From NCBI GenBank assembly GCA_030435675.1, contig CM059621.1, forward strand, positions 17,050,001-17,114,000: a DNA stretch of 64,000 nt, written 5' to 3'. Position 1 is the stretch's first letter, and each line of letters starts with the position of its first letter. The notes under the pieces are model-generated. The model was not told the origin of the DNA. It saw nothing but the letters and a program-made list of their open reading frames with translations, and did not search any database. Of the stretch, positions 23,591-34,283 are shown one piece after another. The position numbers and the translations under genes were made by a program. Source of the stretch: Steinernema hermaphroditum (taxonomy: Eukaryota > Nematoda > Chromadorea > Rhabditida > Steinernematidae).

Positions 23591-24964
23591 TAATTTTCAT
23601 ACATTGCTAAGGCGTCAGACTTACACTTTCCGACAAGATAAGTGGCTGTTTACATTTCGTGACGTCCACGGCATGTGTCAAGCACAACGCTGAGTCACGT
23701 CACTTTGCTTCTATCTTTGGCCCTGAAATGCAGGTTACTTCTTTCGCTATTGCATAATTTACGCAACCCTAAACACCTCTTTCGGGTATCCTTTGGGGGG
23801 AGTGGCAAAGGAAAGGTTGTAATTCCTTCCTCCCACTTCCCCCCCTACCGCTTCCTCCTTCTCATTGTCACCCTATTCTCACACAGATACGTGTACTTTC
23901 CACGGATTGTACTTTGCTAAGCCTCACATTCTGGGAGCTGGCTCCATTGTTGCCATAAAGAGGAAAGGAAAGCCATCGTTCCCATGGCGCTTCGTGCTAA
24001 TCAGCGCTGTAATGTGTACGGAGACGTGCTCATGCAACCGAGAATATTCGCGTCTCTCTCATGTCCTTTCTAAATGTATGGATGTCTGTGGGAATAGCGT
24101 TCTTTGCTCGTTGGGTGTGCCGTTTTTTGTGCTCTTTTAGCCTATTAGGGCCAACATTCAAAGTGAATAATGCTCGATTTGGTGTAACTTGTAAGAGGGC
24201 TGTAAAGTTTAATATTAACGGTCTGATGCGTTTGCTTGGTGTAGGGATGTGGATGTGCTGATCTAATCGAAAACATACGTGTTTACTCATTTTCTTCATA
24301 AGTGCAGATGCTACCTGCCATGAGATCCTTTTTTTCCTTTTCAGCCGCTTCATTGGACCCGCGTACGATGGCGGCTGTATGAATAGGGACACCTATAAAT
24401 AGATTTCATGCGAAATTTCTAGGCGAGCAAACACGACATAAATCCTAAATCCTAGTCAATCAGTCGTTCTATAAGCGTACGGTTGGAATGATGGCAACCC
24501 CTGTGGCATTTGTGAGTTCTCAGGCTTCCAGAGGGAATTGGAACACCTGTCGCTGGTAGCAGGATATACGACACCAGGAATCCGGCTGTGTGAGAAGCCA
24601 TCCCGAAAGTCGCAGACCGACCGCTTTTTTGCGTTTCGAATGAGACCGTTTAAGACATGTCTACATCGATACACTTTTCGCACAGACTGCAGAGTAGAGT
24701 GGCGATTTTCCACTGGAGGAGAAGGCTCCAGGGGCAGATTCGAATTGCCCTGTCCCAGCTTTCGGGCCAAGTACCCGTCTCTCCGAAGCAGATAAGAGCT
24801 CCAAAGCCGCCTCTGTGCTGATGAGGAAGTCCGTAACCGTTCCGTGCAGCGCGACACCTCGCCTTCACCTGATTCACATTCACTTCAGTGCCCGCTCTGT
24901 ATCGTGCCAGAAAAGGCGCCCCTGAAGGCCTTCACGAAGAAATCTCGTCAGGAGATGCTCACCG
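23591..24964. other. Gene-poor region, middle part
   Basis: No supported gene. Holds the second copy (24611-24662) of the 20849-20900 repeat word. Confidence 0.4.
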
Positions 24965-25028
24965 AAGAGGATATGATTGTTGATAAAGATGAACCCCACT
25001 AGACCGGTCGTTCCCCACTTCTCAACAG

Positions 25029-25049
25029 TGGCGATCAGTCGATTCGAAC
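25029..25049 (+). other. Primer-binding site (tRNA complement)
   Basis: It starts one base after the left LTR end and opens TGGCGATCAGTCGATTCGAA. Its complement ends CGCCA and contains GTTCGAATC, that is, a T-arm, an acceptor strand and CCA, as expected of a tRNA 3' end. Confidence 0.6.
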
Positions 25050-25451
25050 TCCGCGAGGAGAGTGGTCGGCTTTCCACCACCGGCAGTGAGTAGAAGAGCT
25101 CGGAGTGTGGCGTCTCCTGGAGCAACTGAAGATCGACGACTCCGGAAGGCCGAGCGAAGCAGAAGGAAGACGATCCACGGCAAAGTACTGCCTAAGAGGC
25201 GGAAGGGTTGCCAGTAAGCCCAGCCATGAAGAGCAAAAAACTGAAGGGGTCGGTGAGATATCCCGTAAAACCCAAGAAGACCGCATGGACGTCAACCGAT
25301 GGAGCAGAACAGAGCCGGAAGAATGAAGCGACTCACGCCGGATGGATCGATGCGAGACGGCATCAAGGTTGAGGGTTAGCCTGGCCACAAAACCCCGTAA
25401 CTGACGAAAACGGTTAAGGGTAATCCGCTGAAACCCGGACATCTACACTCC

Positions 25452-25489
25452 TAGAAGAAGGAGAAAGGGGAAGCCGAATGGAAGGGAGG
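25452..25489 (+). other. Polypurine tract before right LTR
   Basis: AGAAGAAGGAGAAAGGGGAAG, then GGAAGGGAGG abutting the LTR start TGTTGGG. Confidence 0.55.
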
Positions 25490-25621
25490 TGTTGGGTAGT
25501 AGTCCCCCTCCAGCGTCTAGACTGACTAGACGCCCTTTTGTGTCTCCGATTGTGCATATAAAGGATATGATTGTTGATAAAGATGAACCCCACTAGACCG
25601 GTCGTTCCCCACTTCTCAACA
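25490..25621 (+). repeat. Right LTR
   Basis: 132 bp with TG...CA ends and a TATA-like GCATATAAA near the middle. Confidence 0.65.
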
Positions 25622-27184
25622 GTCGCCACCGCCGAGAAAAAGGCGACTGCTTCCAAACCATCGCCAAAGATCATCTTCATCGATCTCGTCTATTTCTGAG
25701 CCGACGAAACTTTGATTTCTTGACTTTTTCTTTGACAAGGAGCTGTCTGAAGAATGCATTCTTTCGTGTAACTCTAGAGCGTCCATTTATAGAAACACTG
25801 GGAAGTGACATAGGATCAACAGTCGCATTACCTATGGAGAACAATAACTCTGAAAAACAGAGAACGAAAGCAACGGCTTTTCAGGAGGATTCTGGTCTCT
25901 TTTCCGCTTTTTAGATACTGACTTTTGATTCAATGTTTAACGATCTATGGCCTGCGTGAAAGGTGAAATTCAGTGAAAAAAAACTCGGTGAAATTTCGCA
26001 GTCGGAGCCGGCTCAGCTTGGCTCAGCCTGACTAAACCTTCCCAGATTGTATGCCTCCGGGGTCCATCTCCATTGGATTGGTTCCGTCTAAGTGGCGAAG
26101 ACAGCGGTGCCTTCGGTAGATACGATATCCGAGAAGAATAAGACCAGTCTCTAAAACAAGGTGATGTGGAAATACACGACCCACCAGTCCCACTTTTGGC
26201 TTGACATCCAATTGTTTAACGGCTACAAATGACATCACTTCGATTTTGATCGATTTTGAAGACAAAAGAAGTAAAATTAGTTCGCGTGACACCTTGCGGT
26301 ACACCTTCAACGCCCCTTTATTTCTCCATTTCCCTTGTTTAAGCTCCTCCACATCATCATCACCCCTAACTTCTGCACTCTGCCTCCTGTTTTCCGCACT
26401 CATATCGTTTCCGATGCGCCGAAGCTTCACTCCAAAGCCGTCGGCTTCCGGCGAAGCGCTAATCTCTCAGATCGCGAACTCTTACATGCGATGGCCTCTG
26501 CTCGCTAATCTCGGAATCATGAATCACACGAAATCCTTTCGAGATGGCGACGCCTCCGTCCAGAGGTGCTCGGCGTTCTGCGCGAAGCCCTAAATCCTCG
26601 AGCACCCCTGACGCCATCGTTGTTTTCGTTCTCGTCATGCCCTACCCTGTATATGCCCCGCCGATAAATCCTGTTTTTTGGATAATTCGTGTCATCGTCG
26701 TGGGTGGCCCCGGAAGTGCAGAACAGTCACTTTTCCGCTATTCTACATATGTTTATATATTGGGGGCAATGCATGAGGACGCCTAAAGCGCGCGCGATAA
26801 TCTCGTCGCCGTCGTGGCGCTTCCGTTGTTGTCGTGGGGAGGCGGAATTGAGGAGATGGACGGGATCAGTTGGCGACGGCGGAAAGGGAAAATGGACTTG
26901 TCGGCAGCCGTGTCCTCGCGATTTGTGTCTTAATTGATCGTTAAGCCTATGCCCTGGGTGCGTGAAGAGTACTGCGATTTAAAGTACGTCTTAGTTTTAG
27001 TATTTTGCACCTTTCATATTAGTGAAATTACTTGCCAAAAATAGAACTGGTGAACGAGGTTTATTGTGTTAAGCTTGCAATACCTACCTTATTATCTCCT
27101 CTTGAGCTGCTAGGCCTAGCCATCTATAGCAGAAGATGTACCAATCAGCTTAATCTGTGACAACCAACGGGTTCGGGTTTCCGC
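25622..27184. other. Gene-poor region with GC-rich tract
   Basis: No exon chain found. A CG-rich stretch at 26420-26930 has short open frames on both strands; it may be regulatory or an unrecognised exon. Confidence 0.35.
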
Positions 27185-27888
27185 TTAAAGGGACCCGGTC
27201 ATGGATAAAAAAAGTTTTATAAATCGCCTGAAAATTTTTGTCCCCCTGTTTTCGGGGTCGCTGAGCACGGTGGTGAAGTCGGTTTCCCAAAAAACCCAGT
27301 AGTTTTCAAGAAACGGACCTTAAGATTCAGAATGTGTTTTACCGTTGGTCCCGACACGATCTATCCGGCGCGGCACGAGTTGCGCAATATTTTCGTTCTT
27401 TTTGGCCGAAATAGGTGACGACCAGCTCCGCGCTTGGGAACATTTTGCTCAGCAGCTTCTGGCGAGTCGAATGAGCCCAGGCGCGCCTAGATTGGATAAG
27501 TGCGTAGAAAACGCGGGAACTACGGTCGTGTCCGTCATGCAAGTCGTTTCGGGACCGACGCACCGAGAATTGGACAGCAAAACTGTGTGGATCCTAAGGT
27601 CCGTTTCTTGAAAACTACTGGGAATTTTGACAAACTGATTTCAGCATGATGTGGGGCAGCCTCTAAAACAAGGGCTGAAACGTTTGCGGAACGAACCGCG
27701 AACTCTGCCTTGCGCTTGAAGGCAAAGTTTGCACGACGTTTTTTGTCTATTTTTTGCTATTTCTCAGAAACTATCATGTTTTCCGAGAAACCGACTTCAC
27801 CATCGTGTTCAGCAACCCCGAAAACAGGGGTGTACAAATTTTCAGAAGATTTGAAGAAGTTTTTTTATCCATGACCGGGTCCCTTTAA
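27185..27888 (+). mobile_element. TTAA-flanked inverted-repeat element, copy B
   Basis: A full 704-bp copy of the element at 5954-6655 in the opposite orientation, bounded by TTAA with AGGGACCCGGTCATGG on the left and its inverse on the right. The two copies are highly similar throughout, implying relatively recent spread. No open frame of note. Confidence 0.8.
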
Positions 27889-27911
27889 CGGTGACTCGAA
27901 TTATTATATGA

Positions 27912-28474
27912 TTATCCCTTCCTTACGGTCGGGAGTCCAAAAATTGAGATAAACTCATAAAGCGAGTCGACGCACGGAATTCTTTAGTAAAAGGCGAAAG
28001 AATTTCTCGGTTAACTGCGTCGACTCCAGAGACTGACTATTGGTTTTGGGACACAGACCCCATGCAGATGAGACTGTCTGAGGTGAGCGGTGTGACCTGT
28101 CTACGGCAGAGAAGGCAGCGAAAAAGCGTAGATGTGATCGTATGTGTGAAATGTTTCATCACATCGCGGACAAAGAGTGAGAAATCTCACACCTCGATGT
28201 CTAAAAAGTTTCTCGCCTTTTTATTCGTCCGCAGGCTGCTGCATTTCACACCTCCGACCACAATTCTCTCCCTTCTCTGTAGTAGACACGTCGCACCGCA
28301 CACCTCAGACAGTCTCACCAGCATGAGGTCTCTCTCCCAAGACCAACCGTCAATCTCTGGAGTCGACGTAGTTAACCGAGAAATTCTTTCGCCTTTTACT
28401 AAAGAATTCCGTGCGTCGACTCGCTTTATGAGTTTATCTCAATTTTTGGACTCCCGACCGCAAGGAAGGGATAA
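27912..28474 (+). mobile_element. MITE with long terminal inverted repeats
   Basis: It starts TTATCCCTTCCTTACGGTCG and ends with the inverse (CGACCGCAAGGAAGGGATAA). The arms are about 150 bp and include a shared GTCGACGCACGGAATTCTTT block and a CTGGAGTCGAC/GTCGACTCCAG block. A 3' half copy is at 55500-55727 and a short remnant near 56845-56870. Non-coding. Confidence 0.8.
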
Positions 28475-29118
28475 CAATCTCGATTCGTGGTGAAGGAATA
28501 ACAAGGTCTTGTCTATAGACAATAATCTGTAGCATGGTTCGCCTGCTTGTCGTTCGCATTTTTGAAGGGAATAATGGTGCACTCCAGTGCTGAAATTCTG
28601 AATTCTGCTGAATGATATCACCCTCTGGTTACTAATGCGGATGTTTGATTTCTACGACAGAGAAAGTGCGATTAAAAAGTCGAAAAAGCGCTTAGGCCGG
28701 ATGCTTCTAAGAGCCTTGACCCTTTTTCAAATTGTACTTTCAGTGACGCTGTGGAAAACCAGATTTCTTTGAGACGGCAAACCCTAAAAGTTGCTTAGAT
28801 GCGGAAGACGGAAGATCGTCACCAAGACCGCAGCTTTTAAGCTCTTCCTTTCACGAAAACAGATCGTTCGTAAGCGCTGTGATAGGGTTGCGTTCTGCTA
28901 TTCTAGCTGTAGCTGTGGAAAACCCTCTAAATTAGTCGACAAAAATAAGTTTGTGATTTTCCCAGATTGGTTTCCAGAGCGTCTTTAAATAGAAGCATGG
29001 GAAAGGTGCAATTTACTCATTGGTCAGCTGTCTTTGGCGCGAAGCTGTGTCACGTAGGCATTGTGAAAGCTCCATAAAAGATGAATCGAAAAGTGGGAAG
29101 TGTTCAGATTCGGTGAGC
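28475..29118. other. Gap between mobile elements
   Basis: No feature recognised. Confidence 0.35.
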
Positions 29119-29694
29119 TTAGGATACGGTAGAGGAACAAAAGGTTCAAGATCCACGTGAAGAAAGGTATTTCCGTCTTAATCTCTGATTGTCATTTGGC
29201 CGTGACACCTACTCTCCTTGAGACCACAGAACGGAAACGCCCACGAGGTTCCTCTTCTTCTAACACCCTCAAGGTGACGTTCCACATGTGAGCATTGAAA
29301 TGTCCTTGTGGATTATCACGGTGGTGAACTTTCGGGAACGCGCTTTTGAGTGATAGTGGAGATCATAAGTGTACATGGCCGTCCGACATGAACAGCCGCT
29401 CGGAGTCAGTGACACGGATACACAATACATTTCGGTTATTTTAAGTTCAAAAATAAAAAGATTTTTTTTGTGGGAGTGTACCCATATTGCAATTCCGACA
29501 GGACAAGTTGCGATATGAAGCATCCTCCCTCTCTCTTATCACCTCTTTTGGGTAGAGAAACCGATGTAAGCGATCCCTCCAGCCAGGGGCTCCAAGGCGG
29601 ACTCGAACCCGGATGTCCATAGCGCCGTTCCGGAGAAGACGCACTCGACCACCCATGTCGCGAGCGAGAGGTTTCCCTTCTTCCAGTTAAATCT
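29119..29694 (-). mobile_element. tRNA-derived SINE-like repeat, copy 2
   Basis: Inverted copy of 21366-21973, with the same head, A and B boxes and body. It carries a small internal deletion and scattered substitutions. No clear direct repeats were found at the borders. Confidence 0.7.
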
Positions 29695-31744
29695 TATGCT
29701 GCTCATCTTATAATCTTATGATTTTGGAATTTTTTCTCCACAGAACTGTAAAACCTGTGGTAGATGATGTAAAGAACATAAATCGCGAAAATTACTCGAT
29801 TGTTGTGAACTGGAACTTCCGATGGCCGAGACAATGTCAATAATTTTGTGATTCCGATCAGTGTGGAGCGGTGGAAAACCGACCGATTTCACGCAGATCT
29901 CTTTCGCCAAATGGCTGCTATTGTCTGTGCCGGTTTTCCAGCAGACAGACACCGATGCGCGACTGGATTTTCTTCTGACATTTGTTTTTTTTAATATTTT
30001 TTTTTGTGTAGAAATACGTTAAATAATTTGTATTTTATAATTTGTAATAATTGTTACTTCATTTGAATCCTGCTAGCCTATATTTAAACTTTTGTTACAA
30101 ATTTGGATTACTCGCAGTCGGCAAAAGACAGAAAAGCGTCAAAAACAGCTGTTCCCCATGTTTGTCCTTCCAGGATGACAATAAACATTTAGTGGATCGA
30201 CGGATTCTTGAAGAACACTCATATTTTTAAACAACATTGACATTAGAAGAGGAAATATCGGGATATCAAGGCCTGAGTCATTCGAAAAAACACCGAGGAC
30301 ATTGACGCACTTCAGTGCTTCCTGTAGACGAAATAATCCAAAATTCCCCATCTAATACGATACAACGTAACGTCAACGACCTATCGCGTGGAAAAACAGG
30401 ATAAGTCTAACAGGATAACTTGTGACGTTCGCGGATTTTCGCCAATCTGTTTTGGGTATCGGAGGAATCTGAATGGCTGCATTAAGCCCTGACGCGAAAG
30501 CGACGTCTGGCCGCGTTTTTTGAGATGATTGAGGTGGATTTAGATTATAAAAAACCGAGAATGAGCATCAAAAATTTTTTTTTCTGCCTATTGCTTATTT
30601 CGATGGTAACTCCATTTTTTGAAAAATTGACATATAATACGCTTCCCATTTTTTTGACCAAAGCAACCTGTACCGTTTTTGTTCGTGCTCATAGCCCTAT
30701 CTTGAACTAGTTTCGCTACTTGTAGCCCAATTTTCGACAACACCTTATTCCTGAAAAAATAAAGGTTAATGTCCCGGAAAATTTTGATCTAATGTTTCTA
30801 GAGAAAGGGAAAAAATTTGTGAGCTGACGTGAATCGAACCCCGGAGCCTTGTCTCATGGTCAGCCAACTAACCAGCTAGACCACCATTCAGATATTCGCT
30901 CTTCTAGGAATGAGGACTATGGTCATTCGTTAGCACTGTACTTCCAAATTCAAGAAATCACAGCGCTCCCAAGACTTTCAAGAGTCTCCGAGCTCCTGAT
31001 TTCGGCTTTTATCTTTTTGTCTTGATCGCTCAATAGGGGTTCTACTGCCCTAACTTCTCTCGCCGGTCTGGTAAAGATCGGTCACAGCCTAAAAGTCATT
31101 TTGAACGTCACTGAGGAGCCTTATGCAAATCACCCTACGCTTTTTTTGTCCCAACCAGCGCTGTGCAAGTTTTGAGTTTCGCATAGCCCTGGTTCCAATC
31201 CCTGGTCCTGTCTCCAAGCACCAAGACTTTATTGTCTTTTGTGAACCTCAAAACTAACCACTTTGTTAAATTCCACAATTAAATCACCGTGGATATTGTA
31301 TACACGCTTTAAAGCGATCATTTCTTCGGACTATTGGTATTGCTACAAATTTAAAGCTATTCGTAGGGAGAGGCTAACCGTAGTAATTAGCGGACTGAAC
31401 AGCATGAATGAGGATCCTAAGACACGATTCTCATTGACATCTTCTTTGCGAACCTCAAAATTCAAATCGCCTGGTCATACTCTATCAGCCTTGTATCTGA
31501 CATTGCCTCATGCAGAAGAAGGTCCACCGGAGAAGACCCTCCATCCTGTGATTCTCCTGTCGCCTCGTGCAGCATTAGGATTCCCAATTTGGCGTTTATC
31601 CTTGTTTTCCTCCACCAAATACCGACTTCCGCCGCCGGAAAGACTTCCATTAGCGCGTCCGGCTCTCTCCGCCTCGAGGCGCTAAACCTGTTTTCCTCTT
31701 TCAGTTCTGTGCCTGTCCTCACAAGGCGTCTTCACGTCTTCCAG
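29695..31744. other. Upstream region of the four-TM gene
   Basis: No gene recognised. It contains a tRNA-like remnant (30819-30890) and T-rich tracts around 29980-30060. The open frame at 31263-31685 does not start or splice convincingly. The promoter of the four-TM gene should be near 31700. Confidence 0.4.
30819..30890 (-). repeat. tRNA-like remnant or SINE head
   Basis: The minus strand has an A-box-like TGGTCTAGCTGG (30883-30872) and a B-box GGGGTTCGATTC (30842-30831) at tRNA spacing, with CAT in the anticodon region. The acceptor strands do not pair, so it is not called as a functional tRNA gene. Confidence 0.5.
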
Positions 31745-31745
31745 G

Positions 31746-34072
31746 ATGCTCAACGATACGGCCGCGTTAAACGACATCACTCTCTATGACGGGCCGGAAG
31801 AAGCGCCGCTGTCATCGAAGGCGCCCTCGGCCGGAAATATGGTAAGAGTGATTGGGTATTGGGAGGTGATATCACTGAACGGAGTTATCAAATTGCTCAT
31901 AACATGAAGAAGGAAGCTATGAAAGACTCTAAGCCTCTCTCAGCGACTAGGCCATACATTAGTTCCTGAATGGTGTGGAAAATGAGCTAACAAGGGAACA
32001 TCCCCAAGTGCCCGACGAGTTAGGAGCTGAGATGTGGCGCGGCTTGTAGACGGTCTTCTAACTAAGAAAACGCACATAATCTCATCGGCCATAAATCAGT
32101 CGGGCTACCATAAAGATGGTAATGAAGTTGCAAAAATTGTAAGGTCCCCTGGTGCGATGTCCCTGACTCGTCAGAATATACGGTTTTCATGTCAGTTTTT
32201 GTCATTTTTTGACCCCCTTTCGACTGATTTATGGCCGATGAGATTATGTGCGTTTTCTTAGTTAGAAGACCGTCTACAAGCCGCGCCACATCTCAGCTCC
32301 TAACTCGTCGAACACTTGGGGATGTTCCCTTGTAAGAGCAAAGGGAGGAACTAATTAGTCGATTCTGATCATTATCTGACGTGATTTGCCAAGAATAAGA
32401 AGGCCTCCTCCACCACTCGCCAGTGCCCGACTTTTGGAAACGTCATTCTCTAGAGCTCTAGAGACAACAGTCTTCGTGCAGTTATCTCTTACAAGACATG
32501 AATTAATCCGATTCTCAGGCCCATTTTGAAAAGTCATAAATACCGTATTCAAAGCTCAAAAAAGATTCTGATGCGACGTATGAATGGTGTTTTATGGGAG
32601 ATTTTTCGGCTGCGACTGCATCTCAGATTGGCTCCGGAGGAAAGTGAACTGAGCCGGAGCCGACTCGGGATCAGGGCTGTCGACTTTCGGGGGGTTTATG
32701 ACCTCTCGACTAACGACTCTTCACAAATGGCCGAGAGCGGTCTTGGTCCCATCACGAAAACTCTGAAATTTTCTATGATAACACTGTGTAGACGACTTTC
32801 CTGGTTAATACCGTTCCCAGTCACTGCCAGTGATGTCAATCGTTCCGAGACCCGAGTCCTACTCCGCTGTCCACCAGACAGATTTCACAAAAATCTCCTT
32901 AACAAAATCTTTTCACTTTTCACTTGCATTTTTCTACAGTGTTTGTCTGGAGCAGCGAAGTGTCTGTCTGTCTTTGTTTGATCCCATGTTAAACACCGAT
33001 TCCGATTCTGATGCAACCTGAGAGCGGGTCTACAGACTTGTCTCGATGTCTCGATCACTGTCAGAAGCAATCACCATGTTCCTAGTGGCATCCTTCGCAT
33101 TGCAGAAGGTAGCCGCCGCCAACGCCTCGGCGCAGCGCCACCCGCACAGCTACAACCACAGACACAAGAAGTTCCCCATCAATTACGTCATCAACCAGGA
33201 CAGCAAACTGCCCCACTTCGACAATGGCGAAGCGGCCGACGTCAACCGGAAGGCCTCCACGGGCACGTTGAATCGCCTCATTCTAGTAGCACAGGCACTC
33301 GAGTCCGAAGTGGACAATCAGAGGAAGAACGATGTCAACGGTGGAAGGATCGTGTTCACCATCAGAACGGCAAACATGGTCAGTCCAGCCTTCCTCCTAC
33401 CGTAATCAGCAACATTCTTAGATTCTCCTTATCCTGGTTAACACCCTTATCCTCACGGGAGTCGGCCAGTACAATCACAAGAACGGCGGAAGACACTCGC
33501 TCATGCTCACCTTCGACAAGTGGTACTACCGGGCGGCGATGAATCTCCCGATCAGCTTCCAGGAGATGCGCCTGACGGGACAGTACTTCGCCGTTACTGT
33601 AACCATGACTCTTCTTCTGGGGACTCTTTTGCAGCAGGTCCTCCATTTCTGCGAGTTCCGCTACTCCAGGCTCATGGTGAGGAGCAAAACGTGGAAAATT
33701 TGATTGATGCGGGTCGCTTCAGTGCATGTGCTACTCGTTCGGCTCGGTTCCCTTCGCGCTGTTCGTCTTCGGCCTAGAGATGCACTACAGCGCCTGTCCA
33801 TGGCTCAACGACTTCTATCGCTCGGAACTGATGCGGAAGGACTACTCGTCGGTGGAGCCCTACTTCGACTCGCAGTGTGGCATTAACGGATGGGCTCTTG
33901 CCGGAGTGAGTCACTTCGGAAATCCCCATCTTTTCAACAGCTGTACATTTAGATCTTCTCACTGCTTTCCTGCGGACTCTTCGTCAGCGAAGGACTCATA
34001 TGCGCGTTCTTCCGCCCGGACAGCGCGAGTCACATGGCGGCCGGCAAGTCAGAACCCATAACCGTCTTGTAA
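31746..34072 (+). CDS. Four-transmembrane protein, unknown family
   Basis: Five exons: 31746-31841, 33106-33378, 33422-33676, 33723-33905 and 33953-34072. All joins are in phase 0, giving 308 aa. The N-terminal 120 residues are soluble and include a His/Lys-rich patch (HPHSYNHRHKKF). Four hydrophobic helices follow: MILLILVNTLILTGV, YFAVTVTMTLLLGTLL, FGSVPFALFVFGLE and ALAGIFSLLSCGLF. The loop between the third and fourth has two cysteines (SACPW and SQCGIN). It lacks the claudin W-LW-C-C signature; the family is not recognised. Exon 1 follows CTTCCAG one base before its ATG. An alternative start at 33046, inside intron 1, would replace the acidic N-terminus with a signal-peptide-like sequence. 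Introns 2-4 are 43-47 bp; intron 1 is 1,264 bp and contains mobile DNA. Confidence 0.8.
31991..32332 (+). mobile_element. Foldback MITE in intron 1 of the four-TM gene
   Basis: Two arms of about 110 bp (31991-32105 and 32220-32332) are near-perfect inverted copies, starting CAAGGGAACATCCCCAAGTG. TAA occurs immediately outside each end. Three-base TAA duplications suggest a PIF/Harbinger-type MITE. The transcript would form a strong hairpin. Confidence 0.8.
32688..32860 (+). repeat. Dispersed repeat family, copy 1
   Basis: Shares CTTGGTCCCATCACGAAAA and CTGTGTAGACGA words, in the same order, with 45452-45556 and 47258-47410. Confidence 0.65.
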
Positions 34073-34283
34073 ACATCGAAGGGAGGGGAGAAGAAGAGAA
34101 CAAAGCATATCGTGTGTGTGATCTCGGTGGAAATACGGAAATTGTAGTCTTTATGTTGAGATGCCGATCAGATTTTTTTTGTGGATTGTTGAAATAAATT
34201 TCTGGAATGTTTGCAAAGTTGCCATATACATATTTACATTAGTCAGCTAAAAAATTCTCATCTATACACTCATAAGATACAGA
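34073..34283. other. Convergent 3' ends
   Basis: Only 211 bp between the stop of the four-TM gene and the stop of the NAP1-type gene. Confidence 0.5.
34193..34198 (+). promoter_or_regulatory. Polyadenylation signal of four-TM gene
   Basis: AATAAA, 120 bases after the stop. Confidence 0.6.

Larger units (their letters stand above)
24965..25621 (+). mobile_element. Miniature LTR retrotransposon (TRIM-like)
   Basis: A 61-base segment ending CTTCTCAACA is repeated exactly at the end of a 132-bp LTR-like unit at 25490-25621 that begins TGTTGGG and ends CAACA. Directly after the first copy there is a tRNA-complementary primer-binding site (25029). Directly before the second there is a purine-rich tract. 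The interior is only about 460 bp and has no recognisable gag or pol. The left LTR appears truncated or rearranged at its start. A solo-type copy of the LTR is at 63252-63355. The combination fits a terminal-repeat retrotransposon in miniature. Confidence 0.7.

Noticed and set aside
25035..25442. 135-codon minus-strand frame inside the miniature LTR element
   Set aside because: Opposite to the element's direction, with composition typical of non-coding sequence; no gag or pol motif.
30819..30890. tRNA-Met (CAT) gene on the minus strand
   Set aside because: Boxes and anticodon-like CAT are at plausible spacing, but acceptor ends do not pair; more likely a SINE head or pseudogene.
31263..31685. 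140-aa plus-strand open frame upstream of the four-TM gene
   Set aside because: No splice or poly(A) context and no protein-like features; probably untranslated or promoter sequence.
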